A program made the position numbers and the translations under genes. This document shows, in pieces, positions 1 through 6,571 of a DNA stretch of 17,618 bases; position 1 is the first letter of the stretch; every line of letters begins with the position of its first letter. The notes beneath the pieces are model-generated. The model searched no databases. It worked only from the letters and a program-made list of their open reading frames with translations, and was not told the origin of the DNA. The DNA is from Flintibacter faecis (GTDB lineage: Bacteria; Bacillota; Clostridia; Oscillospirales; Oscillospiraceae): positions 1 through 17,618 of the forward strand of contig NZ_JACOPN010000014.1 of assembly GCF_014287875.1 (NCBI RefSeq). Reading direction: 5' to 3'.

Positions 1-140
1 CTGGCGACAGCCAGCGCAGGGGAAGCGTAGCGTCCCCTGTATGATTTGGAGCAGACCATGACTGCGGAAAATCACAGCCCTCCGGCGAGGAGCCTTCGGA
101 GAACGCAATGCACCAACCTCTGGGTGGTGTATAATTGCGC
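1..140 (-). other. Hairpin-rich noncoding segment, candidate oriT or leader of a relaxase gene outside the window
   Basis: No gene is visible. The segment is packed with short inverted repeats: CTGGC/GCCAG at 1-14, CAGGGGA/TCCCCTG at 17-39 with a 9-nt loop AGCGTAGCG, CTCCG/CGGAG at 80-101, and CACCA/TGGTG around 111-129. In related clostridial elements a relaxase gene usually follows the RepA_N and DUF3847 genes, so this run of hairpins just downstream of DUF3847 may be an oriT. That placement is inference; no nic site was recognised. Confidence 0.35.
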
Positions 141-157
141 CCTTAGTAAACTAAGGG
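140..157 (-). repeat. Perfect 7-bp hairpin over the DUF3847 stop codon
   Basis: CCCTTAG and CTAAGGG flank a 4-nt TAAA loop. The minus-strand stop codon of the DUF3847 gene (TAG, 151-153) lies inside the right arm. No U-run follows on the minus strand, so it is a weak terminator candidate at best. It could instead be a translational or mRNA-stability element. Confidence 0.5.
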
Positions 158-447
158 GTTTCCGGCTTCTCCCGTTCCAGCATTTTTTTCAATAGTTCCT
201 GCGTGTCCTGTCTGTGAAAAATGAGTTTCAACAACAGCATGACATCATCATCTGTCAGGCGTTCCGGCTCTTGCAGAAAACTTTCCAGCATACCGCCACG
301 GGTACAGAGCCGGTGTGTCCGTTCCTTTCGGGTAAGCTGCTTTAACTGGTGCTGCAATGCCTTTTCATCATTGATAGCTTTCCGCAGTTTCTTTTCGCTT
401 TTCTCCAGCTCCCGGTTGAGCTTTTCCAGCTTTGAGGTATCAGGCAA
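151..447 (-). CDS. DUF3847 family mobile-element protein
   Basis: The product is a 98-residue, very hydrophilic protein. Residues 5-45 are dominated by Lys, Glu, Leu and Arg in a heptad-like coiled coil, followed by a short helical C-terminal part with LTDDDVMLLLKLIF near residues 64-77. This matches the DUF3847 family found beside relaxase and RepA_N genes in clostridial integrative elements; its molecular role is not established. The start is a TTG at 447, supported by GGAGG 9 nt upstream. It overlaps the stop codon of the upstream RepA_N gene (TTGCCTGA), which suggests translational coupling. It is the last gene of the three-gene operon 966 to 151. Confidence 0.75.
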   Translation of the reverse strand: MPDTSKLEKLNRELEKSEKKLRKAINDEKALQHQLKQLTRKERTHRLCTRGGMLESFLQEPERLTDDDVMLLLKLIFHRQDTQELLKKMLEREKPETP

Positions 448-781
448 GGGCGGCGTCCTCCTTTCCCGGTATCAGCACATAAATCCTATTCGGTTCTCCC
501 ACGCCCTGACGCACCCGCATGATAAGTCCGGCGGTTTCCAGTTCATTCAAAGAACGCTTGACCGTCATGGGGCTGCGGGACAGGACTGCGGCAATGGCTG
601 TAACAGGGAAGCAAACAAACAGGATTCCGTTCTCGTCCTCCTGCCCTTTGGAGAGCATAGCGTCCAACATCCGGCAGTACATAACCTTTGCGGTGCTGCT
701 AACTGGAAACCCTGTCAACGCTCTGGGAAATGGCATACATGGCGGCAATGGTGTGTCTATCGTCATAAATTCAAAATTCAT
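440..781 (-). CDS. RepA_N-type replication initiator (short form)
   Basis: This 113-residue protein is mostly one winged-helix DNA-binding domain. It has the segment FPVSSTAKVMYCRMLDAML, a helix-turn-helix near residues 62-85 (TAIAAVLSRSPMTVKRSLNEL) and a wing with GLIMRVRQGVGEPNRIYVL. This is the layout of the N-terminal domain of RepA_N initiators (PF06970), which bind origin repeats of plasmids and integrative elements. The protein is short compared with full plasmid RepA proteins, but such mini-forms are usual in clostridial ICEs. The start ATG at 781 overlaps the stop of the preceding Cys-rich gene as ATGA. A regulator role instead of an initiator role cannot be excluded. Confidence 0.72.
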   Translation of the reverse strand: MNFEFMTIDTPLPPCMPFPRALTGFPVSSTAKVMYCRMLDAMLSKGQEDENGILFVCFPVTAIAAVLSRSPMTVKRSLNELETAGLIMRVRQGVGEPNRIYVLIPGKEDAALA

Positions 782-966
782 TCTGTGTGTTCCTCCTTTT
801 TCTTTGCTCGTTTGGATAAATAACGGGGGCAGTCAATCACAACCGCCCGGAAGCTCTGCTTGCACCCATGCTGGCATTTCCGGCATAATTCGTTGTAAGT
901 GACACGCCCCCGGTCATTGAGGTAAAAGGAAAGCTCATACTTCCTCTTTTTGCTCATTCTCGGCAT
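778..966 (-). CDS. Cys-rich small mobile-element protein (copy 1)
   Basis: The product is a basic 62-residue protein with a cluster LCRKCQHGCKQSF followed by a fourth Cys in the DCPRY segment, so it has a C-x2-C-x3-C plus C arrangement that could bind zinc. A clear paralogue lies at 7301-7513; the two share MPRMSKK at the N-terminus, the TYNELC or TYNDLC block and the CKQSFRA block. Each copy sits directly upstream of, and translationally coupled to, a replication-initiation gene. I know of no established function; a DNA- or RNA-binding role in element replication is inference. GGGAGG lies upstream of the ATG at 966. Confidence 0.7.
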   Translation of the reverse strand: MPRMSKKRKYELSFYLNDRGRVTYNELCRKCQHGCKQSFRAVVIDCPRYLSKRAKKKEEHTE

Positions 967-1059
967 ATTGCGCTTCCTCCCGTTTTAGTGTATGGTTTCG
1001 GGGCGCTTTTCGGCGAAATTACGGTCATAGAGCCGCTTAAAATCTCCCGAAGTATCAGC

Positions 1060-1083
1060 GATAGGGTAGACTATCCCCCTATC
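1060..1083. repeat. GATAGGG/CCCTATC inverted repeat with an alternative inner stem
   Basis: GATAGGG at 1060-1066 pairs with CCCTATC at 1077-1083. The inner GATAG (1060-1064) can instead pair with CTATC (1071-1075). A related GATAGGGTA string recurs in the corresponding place of the second module (7638-7646), also upstream of a Cys-rich gene. Confidence 0.5.
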
Positions 1084-1094
1084 AGATTGTCGTG

Positions 1095-1116
1095 TTTCGG
1101 TATCATTTCGGTGTCA
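1095..1116. repeat. Two tandem 11-bp iteron-like repeats
   Basis: TTTCGGTATCA (1095-1105) is followed directly by TTTCGGTGTCA (1106-1116), differing at one base. The TCGGTATCAT core recurs in an 11-bp spaced pair at 7564-7585, upstream of the other replication module. Direct repeats with helical-turn spacing fit initiator or repressor binding sites. Confidence 0.5.
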
Positions 1117-1373
1117 GTTCGCCAGTTCTCCCTGGTGTCGTTCCTCCCCTGAATCTCACAGCGGCGTATTGCTCCCTTTGGTACGCTCGTTTTGGTCAGG
1201 ATTCCTCCACATCCCTGCCAAAAGTCATGGCACTACATCGCCGGGGAAGCATATCCCACACAGGCTGGTCATTCGATTGGAATAATCCATCGATGAACTA
1301 CCTGTATCATAGAACATTTTTGTACCCTGTGCCGTATGTCCACAAAGTAGGAATTAAGGGTAAAAATCAGAAA

Positions 1374-1403
1374 TTTCCACGATTGCGGAAAGTGTGATAT
1401 AAT
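1374..1403 (+). promoter_or_regulatory. Promoter of the plus-strand XRE regulator
   Basis: A perfect TATAAT lies at 1398-1403 and is preceded by TG at 1395-1396 (extended -10). A partial -35, TTTCCA, is at 1374-1379 with 18-bp spacing. Transcription would start about 40 bases before the ATG at 1450. Confidence 0.65.
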
Positions 1404-1449
1404 CCAGTTAAGCGGCAGCAATCAAACCGCCGGAAAGGAGCGTGTGCCC

Positions 1450-2256
1450 ATGAAAGGAGCGACAAGCATACAGGAACGCCTTTGGGAACTCCGCAAGGAC
1501 AAAGGCTTAAATCTGGAAGAATTATCAGAGTTGACGGGTATTTCCAAATCAGCTCTTGGAAGTTATGAAAAAGAGGATTATAAGGAAATCAATCATGGCA
1601 ACCTTATCGCGCTGGCAGACTTCTATGGAGTTTCCGTTGATTATCTGCTGTGCCGGACAGAGAACAGGGAGCAGATCAACACGCCACTAACAGAGCTGCA
1701 TTTGAATGATGAGATGGTCGCACTTCTGAAAAGCGGTCGGATTAACAACCGTCTGCTCTGTGAGCTTGCCACACATAAAGATTTTATCAAGTTTCTTGCA
1801 GATATTGAGATTTATGTGGACGGGATTGCCACCATGCAGATTCAAAACCTCAACGCCCTTGTCGATACCGTCCGGCATGAAATCATTGAACGGTATCGCC
1901 CCGGCGAAGATGACCCGCATTTGAAGGTGCTGCAAGCTGCCCATATCAGCGATGATGAGTATTTCAGCCACATGGTTCTGGATGACCTCAACCGGATTAT
2001 CCGTGATATTCGGGAAGCCCACAAAAAGGACAGTGAGAGTGCGCCCCAGACCACTGTTGCCGATGAACTGAAAGAAAATCTGGAAGCGGTCGAAAATTTC
2101 AAGGGCAGCCGGGATGAAAAGTTGGTTGTCCTTTACTGCAAGCAGCTCGGCATCAACTATAAAAATCTGTCAGACGAAGAATTTCGCTGGCTGATTCGGA
2201 TTCTCAAAAAATCAAAGAAAATGGGAACGCCTATCAGCCAGAGGAAAAAAAGGTAA
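1450..2256 (+). CDS. XRE-family transcriptional regulator with a long helical C-terminal domain
   Basis: The 268-residue product has an N-terminal Cro/CI-type helix-turn-helix (about residues 5-65: IQERLWELRKDKGLNLEEL, then SELTGISKSALGSYEKEDY and LIALADFYGVSVDYLL). The remaining ~200 residues are helical and do not match a domain I recognise. It is divergent from the Cys-rich/RepA_N operon and probably controls that operon or itself through sites in the 480-base gap. I chose the ATG at 1450 over the in-frame GTG at 1444 because AGGAG at 1436-1440 is 9 nt from the ATG but only 3 nt from the GTG. The C-terminal tail is strongly basic (KKSKKMGTPISQRKKR). Confidence 0.85.
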   Translation: MKGATSIQERLWELRKDKGLNLEELSELTGISKSALGSYEKEDYKEINHGNLIALADFYGVSVDYLLCRTENREQINTPLTELHLNDEMVALLKSGRINNRLLCELATHKDFIKFLADIEIYVDGIATMQIQNLNALVDTVRHEIIERYRPGEDDPHLKVLQAAHISDDEYFSHMVLDDLNRIIRDIREAHKKDSESAPQTTVADELKENLEAVENFKGSRDEKLVVLYCKQLGINYKNLSDEEFRWLIRILKKSKKMGTPISQRKKR

Positions 2257-2260
2257 GGAA

Positions 2261-2305
2261 AAACCGCTGTTGCATGGTTTGTTGGCTCCCATGTAGCAGC
2301 GGTTT
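2261..2305. terminator. Bidirectional terminator between the XRE regulator and lnu
   Basis: Two 17-nt arms starting AAACCGCTG and ending CAGCGGTTT pair with two mismatches around an 11-nt loop. On the minus strand the stem is followed by TTTTTCC, giving a good intrinsic terminator for lnu. On the plus strand the hairpin starts 4 bases after the regulator stop codon but has a poorer U-run. Confidence 0.75.
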
Positions 2306-2373
2306 GTGCTGTGGTTATTCAGTTAAAATTTCAAAGCGATAAAGTGGAATTTATCTTAGAAATTACAGCAATG

Positions 2374-2865
2374 TTATTTTGATAAACTTTCAAGAATTGA
2401 AATATCATGCTTATCTTTATCTCTTAATTCATAACCTGAGTGGAAAACTCTTTGACCTTTTAAGGATATACAAGGAATTGTTTTTCCTTCAAAAAAAGCA
2501 CTACCAAAGTAATCTTTTTCAAACTCATACCAGCCACCCTCTAAATCAGCTTGTTTTGAAGTTCCGTCCTCATTTAAAACGAACGGGTGAATGTCTAAGT
2601 AACCAAGTTCATCACTATATAACTCTATTCTAACCGGTTTCCAGTCTGTATCAATTTTATAGCCCAGATTCAAAAGCACATTTAACAATTTTTCCGTATG
2701 TTGAGCATCAAAATTTATATCTATATCTCTATGAATTCTTGTTTGTTTACCAGCTAAAATATCTACACCCCATCCGCCATCCAACCAGTATGTAATTCCA
2801 GTATTTTCGAATAATTCTATTACTTTCATTAAATCTTCTTTTGTTGTTATTTCTTTTCTACCCAT
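2374..2865 (-). CDS. lnu: Lincosamide nucleotidyltransferase, Lnu(A)/Lnu(C)/Lnu(P) size class
   Basis: The 163-residue protein has the hallmark nucleotidyltransferase N-terminus: ITYWLDGGWGVDILAGKQTR followed by HRDIDINFD, with GGWGVD and the D-x-D acidic pair for metal and NTP binding. Further blocks typical of the family are ELYSDELGYLDIHPF, QADLEGGWYEF, IPCIS and VFHSGYELRDKDKHDI. Enzymes of this class O-nucleotidylate lincomycin and clindamycin and act in the cytoplasm. The length fits the ~160-aa Lnu(A)/(C)/(P) class, but I cannot assign the allele without a search. AAAGGAG precedes the ATG at 2865. The gene is clearly more AT-rich than its neighbours, which points to separate acquisition; no transposase is seen beside it. 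Confidence 0.9.
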   Translation of the reverse strand: MGRKEITTKEDLMKVIELFENTGITYWLDGGWGVDILAGKQTRIHRDIDINFDAQHTEKLLNVLLNLGYKIDTDWKPVRIELYSDELGYLDIHPFVLNEDGTSKQADLEGGWYEFEKDYFGSAFFEGKTIPCISLKGQRVFHSGYELRDKDKHDISILESLSK

Positions 2866-2902
2866 ACAAAGTCTCCTTTACAACTTCTAATTTGTAATAA
2901 TC

Positions 2903-2931
2903 ATTCTACCATACCGTTATGAATAAATCAT
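2903..2931 (-). promoter_or_regulatory. Probable lnu promoter (extended -10)
   Basis: On the minus strand TGGTAGAAT gives TG-n-TAGAAT with the hexamer at 2908-2903. No good -35 is present at 17 bp. The promoter lies just after the tnpV stop codon and about 40 bases upstream of the lnu start, so lnu could also be read through from tnpV. Confidence 0.4.
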
Positions 2932-3294
2932 CTCATGCAAAACAATTTCTTCTGCCCGGTTGTGAATGTTATTGCAACGCTGCACCCATTCCATTTGACA
3001 GGTACGCTTTAATTCCTCTGTCACGCCCTCGGCAGCTTTCAGCTGTTCCATGATAGTGTCTGACCGTTCCTGTGCCTGTTCGTTCATGTCTACAAGATAT
3101 GTCCACAATTCTCCGGTCAGTATCAATGTATTCAATCTGGATGGGTGGACTTCTCTTAAATATTCCCGGTGCATCCGTCCATACTTTCCGATGGGGCGGT
3201 GTTCTTCCGGAAGTTTCAAATCCGGGATGTAGTAATCTCCGACAAGGATATAGTCAATTCTGTTTTCTGTTATTCTTGGTTTCAATTCGCTCAT
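2917..3294 (-). CDS. tnpV: TnpV-family transposon-encoded protein
   Basis: The 125-residue product matches the TnpV family (PF14198) known from Tn4451-type elements: an N-terminal ITENRIDYILVGDYYIPDLK block, PIGKYGRMHREYLREV, and a conserved C-terminal QMEWVQRCNNIHNRAEEIV helix. The function of TnpV is unknown; it is carried by integrative elements with large serine recombinases. The start ATG at 3294 has a perfect AGGAGG 8 nt upstream. The gene overlaps the end of the upstream XRE gene by about 40 bases in another frame, so the two form one transcription unit. Confidence 0.85.
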   Translation of the reverse strand: MSELKPRITENRIDYILVGDYYIPDLKLPEEHRPIGKYGRMHREYLREVHPSRLNTLILTGELWTYLVDMNEQAQERSDTIMEQLKAAEGVTEELKRTCQMEWVQRCNNIHNRAEEIVLHEMIYS

Positions 3295-3526
3295 GTTCCT
3301 TACCTCCTGTGGAAGCAGGCTCGTCTGATACTAACTCAATCACATCGGTAATCTCACAATTCAGGGCTTCGCAGATACGGGCTAATGTGTCCATGCTGAT
3401 GTGCTTTCCCTCTTTGCTCATGTTGGCAATCATATTCGTTGTCATACCAGCGGCAAGCCTTAAATCCTCTTTCCTCATATCACGCTCTAACAGTGTGTGC
3501 CAGAGTGGTTTATAGCTGATGTGCAT
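3254..3526 (-). CDS. Small XRE/Cro-type regulator (HTH_26 type)
   Basis: This 90-residue protein starts MHISYKPLWHTLLERDMRKE and carries a single helix-turn-helix (about residues 15-65) with LRLAAGMTTNMIANMSKEGK and the typical LARICEALNCEITDVIEL segment. It is most like small Cro-type regulators that sit with tnpV. The frame stays open upstream to 3616, but the ATG at 3526 is chosen because of the GGCAGGA ribosome site, the family start, and the presence of a promoter and a GC-rich hairpin in that upstream stretch. It probably represses its own promoter (see the palindrome at 3605-3618). Confidence 0.8.
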   Translation of the reverse strand: MHISYKPLWHTLLERDMRKEDLRLAAGMTTNMIANMSKEGKHISMDTLARICEALNCEITDVIELVSDEPASTGGKEHERIETKNNRKQN

Positions 3527-3555
3527 ATTGTTTTCCTGCCTTTCTATCCATACCA

Positions 3556-3573
3556 CCGGGGCGGCTGCCCCGG
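3556..3573 (-). repeat. GC-rich 5' UTR hairpin of the XRE-tnpV operon
   Basis: CCGGGGC and GCCCCGG form a perfect 7-bp stem around a GGCT loop, between the promoter and the start codon of the XRE gene. It may influence mRNA stability or act as an early pause; no U-run follows. Confidence 0.45.
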
Positions 3574-3589
3574 CAGGAACTTTTCTCTT

Positions 3590-3618
3590 ATTATAACACC
3601 AATCTTGTGAAATCACAA
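3590..3618 (-). promoter_or_regulatory. Promoter and palindromic operator of the XRE-tnpV operon
   Basis: On the minus strand, -35 TTGTGA (3618-3613), 17 bp, then TATAAT (3595-3590) with TG one base upstream. The -35 lies inside the perfect palindrome TTGTGA-NN-TCACAA (3605-3618), a natural dimer site. The first gene of the operon encodes a small HTH regulator, so autoregulation is a reasonable inference. Confidence 0.65.
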
Positions 3619-3746
3619 TTTATTCTTGTATCCTGCCGCTGATACCGTCTGGATTGGCTTTTCCTTTCTTTTTGTTCCCTTTAATTAGCCATGAACTGTT
3701 TCATGCCCTGGGACTTTATTGATGTGTGATAAAGAAGCAATAGAAG

Positions 3747-3798
3747 TGTAAAAAATTTTGCCGTTCCTATCCGGCACTTGCGCATTGTGTCGGATAGG
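3747..3798 (-). terminator. Candidate terminator after the serine recombinase
   Basis: CCTATCCG (3766-3773) and CGGATAGG (3791-3798) form an 8-bp stem that extends by three more pairs after one mismatch. On the minus strand the stem is followed, after a 10-base gap, by six T residues (complement of 3750-3755). The late U-run makes it weaker than a classical terminator. It could alternatively be part of the element end recognised by the recombinase. Confidence 0.45.
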
Positions 3799-3806
3799 TC
3801 GGGCGG

Positions 3807-5417
3807 TTATTCGGGCAAGTCCACCTTGCCAACAAAAGAATAATAAATCTCAATGTCCTGTCTGCGGGTCTTGTTCTCGTCATAGCTGCACTCATGCACA
3901 ACAATTTTCTCTACAAACTCCCGCAGCAGAGTAGGGGTAAGTTCTTCAAAGCTGGTATGCCGCCGGACAACATTCATAAACTTTTCTGCGTTCACGGTGG
4001 CTTCCTGTGCTTTGGAAAGCTCCGCTTGGATAGCGGCGGCTCTTTCTTTCAGTTCCCGTTGCTCTGCTTCATAGTCTGCCGACAGCTCTGTGAAACGCTC
4101 GTCTGATATGCGCCCGGTCACGCTGTCCTCATACAGCCGCTTGAAGATAGCGGATAACTCGGCTATGCGTTTCTCGGCGGCTTCCAGTTCCTTTTTCTTG
4201 GCGGCGTTCCTGCGCTTGCCCCCGTCCTCGTTCTGCTCAATCAAGAGCTTCATAAACCGGGCTTCATGCTTTGCCGCATAGCTTGTCACTTTCCGCAGAT
4301 TGGAGAGTACACCGGCGGTCAAGAGGTCGGTGCGGATAAAGTGCGCCGTACAGTCATGGGTGCGTTTCTTGTAGTTGCCGCAGATATAACAGTCCTGCTT
4401 GCGCTTGTCTGTCTGGTATCGCTGCTGATACATGACGCTGCCGCAGTCCGCACAGAACAGTATGCCGGAGAACAAGCCCACTTCATCATAGCGGTTGGGG
4501 CGTTTGCGCTGCTTGCGAAGCTCCTGCACCCGTTCCCATGTTTGCGTGTCTATGATAGGCTCGTGGTGGTTCTCGAAAATCACTTGCTTTTCCGGGGAAT
4601 TTTCTACACTGTGCTTGACTTTGTAAGAAAGTTTTTCTGTCTTGAAGTTTACCAGACAGCCCGTGTATTCCCGGTTTTCAAGGATATGCACAACGGTATT
4701 GGTCGCCCACTTGCACTCATAGCCGGGGTGGTAGCGGCGGGTGCTGCCCGTCCTGCGGTATTCCAGCGTTCCCGGCGTGGGGATTTGCTGCTCTGTGAGC
4801 ATACGGGCTATCTTGGTCGGACCATTCCCGGCAAGGCAGAAATTGTATATCTGCTTGACTACGGGTGCAGCTTCCTCGTCAATGATGAAATTTTCGTCCT
4901 CGTCCATGAGGTAGCCATACACAGGCTTGCTTGTGATAGGCTTGCCACTCATGCCTTTTGAGCGTTTCACTGCTTTGATTTTCTTGCTCGTATCTCTCAC
5001 CAGCCATTCGTTAAAGATATTCCGCAGCGGGGCAAAATCATTGTCGCCCTGTGCGCTGTCCACTCCGTCATTGATAGCGATGAAGCGGACACCTTTCTGT
5101 GGGAAAATCATTTCCGTGTACATTCCCACTTGCAGGTAGTTTCGCCCTAACCTCGACATATCCTTTACGATAACTGTCCCGACTTTTCCGGCTTCAATGT
5201 CCGCAAGCATGGCTTGAAAACCGGGTCTTTGAAAGTTCGCACCAGAATAACCGTCGTCCGTGTACCAGCGCAGATTGGAAAAGCCGTTCTGCTTTGCATA
5301 GGTTTCAAGGATACGCTTCTGATTGGAAATGGAATTGCTCTCGCCTTGCAGCTCGTCCTCATGGGAAAGTCTTGGGTAAAGGGCGGTAATTGGTTGTTGG
5401 TTGGTCTGTCTTAACAT
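3807..5417 (-). CDS. Large serine recombinase (resolvase/invertase fold, DUF4368-type C-terminus)
   Basis: The 536-residue protein begins with a resolvase domain: ALYPRLSHEDELQGESNSI, where Ser18 is the likely nucleophile, then WYTDDGYSGANFQRP and the conserved KDMSRLGRNYLQVG arginine block. A recombinase domain follows (KPVYGYLMDEDENF, GPTKIARMLTEQQIP), then a zinc ribbon with CADCG, CYICG and a further Cys (residues ~320-355), a long coiled coil (~400-475) and a DUF4368-like tail. Such enzymes excise and integrate Tn4451/Tn5397-like elements. At 536 residues it is shorter than TnpX (about 707). The start ATG at 5417 follows GGAGG. It is the distal gene of the mob/rep module, preceded by tnpW. 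Confidence 0.92.
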   Translation of the reverse strand: MLRQTNQQPITALYPRLSHEDELQGESNSISNQKRILETYAKQNGFSNLRWYTDDGYSGANFQRPGFQAMLADIEAGKVGTVIVKDMSRLGRNYLQVGMYTEMIFPQKGVRFIAINDGVDSAQGDNDFAPLRNIFNEWLVRDTSKKIKAVKRSKGMSGKPITSKPVYGYLMDEDENFIIDEEAAPVVKQIYNFCLAGNGPTKIARMLTEQQIPTPGTLEYRRTGSTRRYHPGYECKWATNTVVHILENREYTGCLVNFKTEKLSYKVKHSVENSPEKQVIFENHHEPIIDTQTWERVQELRKQRKRPNRYDEVGLFSGILFCADCGSVMYQQRYQTDKRKQDCYICGNYKKRTHDCTAHFIRTDLLTAGVLSNLRKVTSYAAKHEARFMKLLIEQNEDGGKRRNAAKKKELEAAEKRIAELSAIFKRLYEDSVTGRISDERFTELSADYEAEQRELKERAAAIQAELSKAQEATVNAEKFMNVVRRHTSFEELTPTLLREFVEKIVVHECSYDENKTRRQDIEIYYSFVGKVDLPE

Positions 5418-5433
5418 AAAATCCTCCGTTTCC

Positions 5434-5486
5434 GACAGCCAGCCCCACTATTCCGTACCTTGATTGTACCACATGGGGCGGCTGTC
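5434..5486 (-). promoter_or_regulatory. Recombinase promoter flanked by a 12/13-bp inverted repeat
   Basis: On the minus strand TG-G-TACAAT (hexamer 5468-5463) is an extended -10 for the recombinase; no good -35 is seen. It lies between the arms GACAGCCAGCCCC (5434-5446) and GGGGCGGCTGTC (5475-5486), which pair over all 12 bases with one bulged base. Cruciform formation or a protein bound to the arms would cover the promoter, so separate control of the recombinase is plausible. Confidence 0.45.
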
Positions 5487-5528
5487 TGTATAGCGGCAAA
5501 AGCGTCAAATCTGCTTCTTTATGGTCGG

Positions 5529-5717
5529 TCAAATCGCCGTTTTTTGTGTAGCAGCTTCCGCTTCCAGCACTTTCATCATCTTGTCGGCTGCGGTGTCGGT
5601 TGCGCCCTGCTTGAAGAAGCCGGAAACGGTAAGGACGGAGTTGCCCATGCGGATTTCCGTTACACAGTCCGGGCGGCGGTCTGTTTTGGTGGTGCTTGTC
5701 TGTTTGGTTTCTGTCAT
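5529..5717 (-). CDS. tnpW: TnpW-family transposon-encoded protein (copy 1)
   Basis: A 62-residue protein with a disordered Thr/Lys-rich N-terminus and the core CVTEIRMGNSVLTVSGFFKQ followed by a helix (DTAADKMMKVLEAEAA). The short beta-strand plus helix plan fits TnpW (PF14202), a small protein of unknown function found next to serine recombinases. The ATG at 5717 overlaps the stop of the DnaC-like gene as ATGA. A second, divergent TnpW is at 15639-15797. Confidence 0.7.
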   Translation of the reverse strand: MTETKQTSTTKTDRRPDCVTEIRMGNSVLTVSGFFKQGATDTAADKMMKVLEAEAATQKTAI

Positions 5718-6571
5718 AGGCTCTCCTTTCGCTGCTTCATCAGTTGCTTTAATCGTTCCAGCTTTTCCTGTGCGGTTTCCTTTCGGAAGTTGCTACCCGT
5801 GAAGCGGACGGGGGCGCACATGGAAGTCAGCCTGTCATAGATACGGGCGTGGGGCGTGTCCTGCGGGTGCTGCAATTCCTCCAGCGTGAGGTTGGTCGTG
5901 GCGATCAGCGGCTTGCCGCTTCGGTAACGGCTGTCAATCACGCTATAAACCTGTTCCAGCCCGTATTCTGTCCCTCGCTCCATACCGAAATCATCAAGTA
6001 TCAGCAGGGGGTAGCTGCAAAGGCGGGAAATATACTCATTCCTGCCCTCAAAGCTGGCGGCAAGGTCATTGAGTATTGTTGCAAAGTTTGTCATGCAGAC
6101 GGCAACCTCTTTTTCCATAAGGGCGTTGGCGATACAGGCGGCAAGGTAGCTTTTTCCTGTCCCCACGCCGCCCCAGAACAGGTAGCCGATATTTTCAGCC
6201 TGCATGGTTTCCCAGCTCTCCACATAAAAACGGGCGGTTGCGGTCTGCGGGTTTCTGCCGTTGTCATGCTCAAATGTCCAGTTCCGCATAGCAGGGTCGG
6301 TAAAGCCCCGGCGTTTCAAGTCCTCCACTGTTTCAAGGTGCTTCTGTCGGCTTTCAGCGGCTTCCCGTTTTTCACGGGCTGCCCGCTGGCAGTCGCACTC
6401 TGTCGGGTGTCGGTCATGCCCTAACCATTGGGCGGTTTCTTTTGAAAAATAGGCTTCTTTGGGCGTATGGCACTTGCCGCAGTATAAAAGCCCGTCCTCG
6501 CCTGTGTAGTCCTCCGCTTCGGCGGTAGTGGCTGTAATGTCCGTAATCATAGCTTCAATCCCGTTTCTCAT
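5714..6571 (-). CDS. DnaC-like ATP-binding helicase loader
   Basis: The 285-residue protein has an N-terminal Cys cluster (YCGKC, later CDCQ) that could bind zinc, then an AAA+ domain with Walker A GGVGTGKSYLA and Walker B LLILDDFGMERG, followed by sensor-like IATTNLTLEEL and the arginine-rich ARIYDRLTSMCAPVRFTG segment. This is the DnaC/IstB-like helicase-loader plan. It likely loads the host replicative helicase at the element origin with the adjacent replisome organizer. The ATG at 6571 is preferred over upstream in-frame codons: AAGGAGG lies about 10 nt upstream, and the ATG overlaps the stop of the previous gene as ATGA, indicating coupled translation. Confidence 0.88.
   Translation of the reverse strand: MRNGIEAMITDITATTAEAEDYTGEDGLLYCGKCHTPKEAYFSKETAQWLGHDRHPTECDCQRAAREKREAAESRQKHLETVEDLKRRGFTDPAMRNWTFEHDNGRNPQTATARFYVESWETMQAENIGYLFWGGVGTGKSYLAACIANALMEKEVAVCMTNFATILNDLAASFEGRNEYISRLCSYPLLILDDFGMERGTEYGLEQVYSVIDSRYRSGKPLIATTNLTLEELQHPQDTPHARIYDRLTSMCAPVRFTGSNFRKETAQEKLERLKQLMKQRKESL

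Larger units (their letters stand above)
967..1449. other. Divergent intergenic control region between a replication operon and an XRE regulator
   Basis: This 480-base region has no convincing gene. The part next to the minus-strand operon (1051-1116) carries a GATAGGG/CCCTATC hairpin and two tandem 11-bp repeats. The middle (about 1120-1340) shows nothing I can name beyond an imperfect TTTTGG/CCAAAA inverted repeat around 1192-1227. The right end contains the promoter of the plus-strand regulator. The position between an initiator and its likely regulator is what one expects for an origin or operator region. Confidence 0.55.

Noticed and set aside
1095..1116. Tandem repeats considered as a CRISPR or a tRNA-like element
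   Set aside because: Only two 11-bp copies without spacers and no cas genes; no cloverleaf could be built in the surrounding region.
1092..1397. A 101-codon plus-strand open frame between the two regulators
   Set aside because: No ribosome site, it covers the repeats and runs into the promoter of the XRE gene, and its product resembles nothing I know.
4266..4961. A 231-codon plus-strand open frame with a hydrophobic product
   Set aside because: It lies wholly antisense to the serine recombinase and reflects the GC-rich codon pattern of that gene.
3807..5417. The recombinase considered as TnpX itself
   Set aside because: It is about 170 residues shorter than TnpX and the gene order differs from Tn4451; only the family-level call is supported.
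6091..6273. Alternative minus-strand frames inside the DnaC-like gene
   Set aside because: They overlap the AAA+ gene completely and have no start signals.
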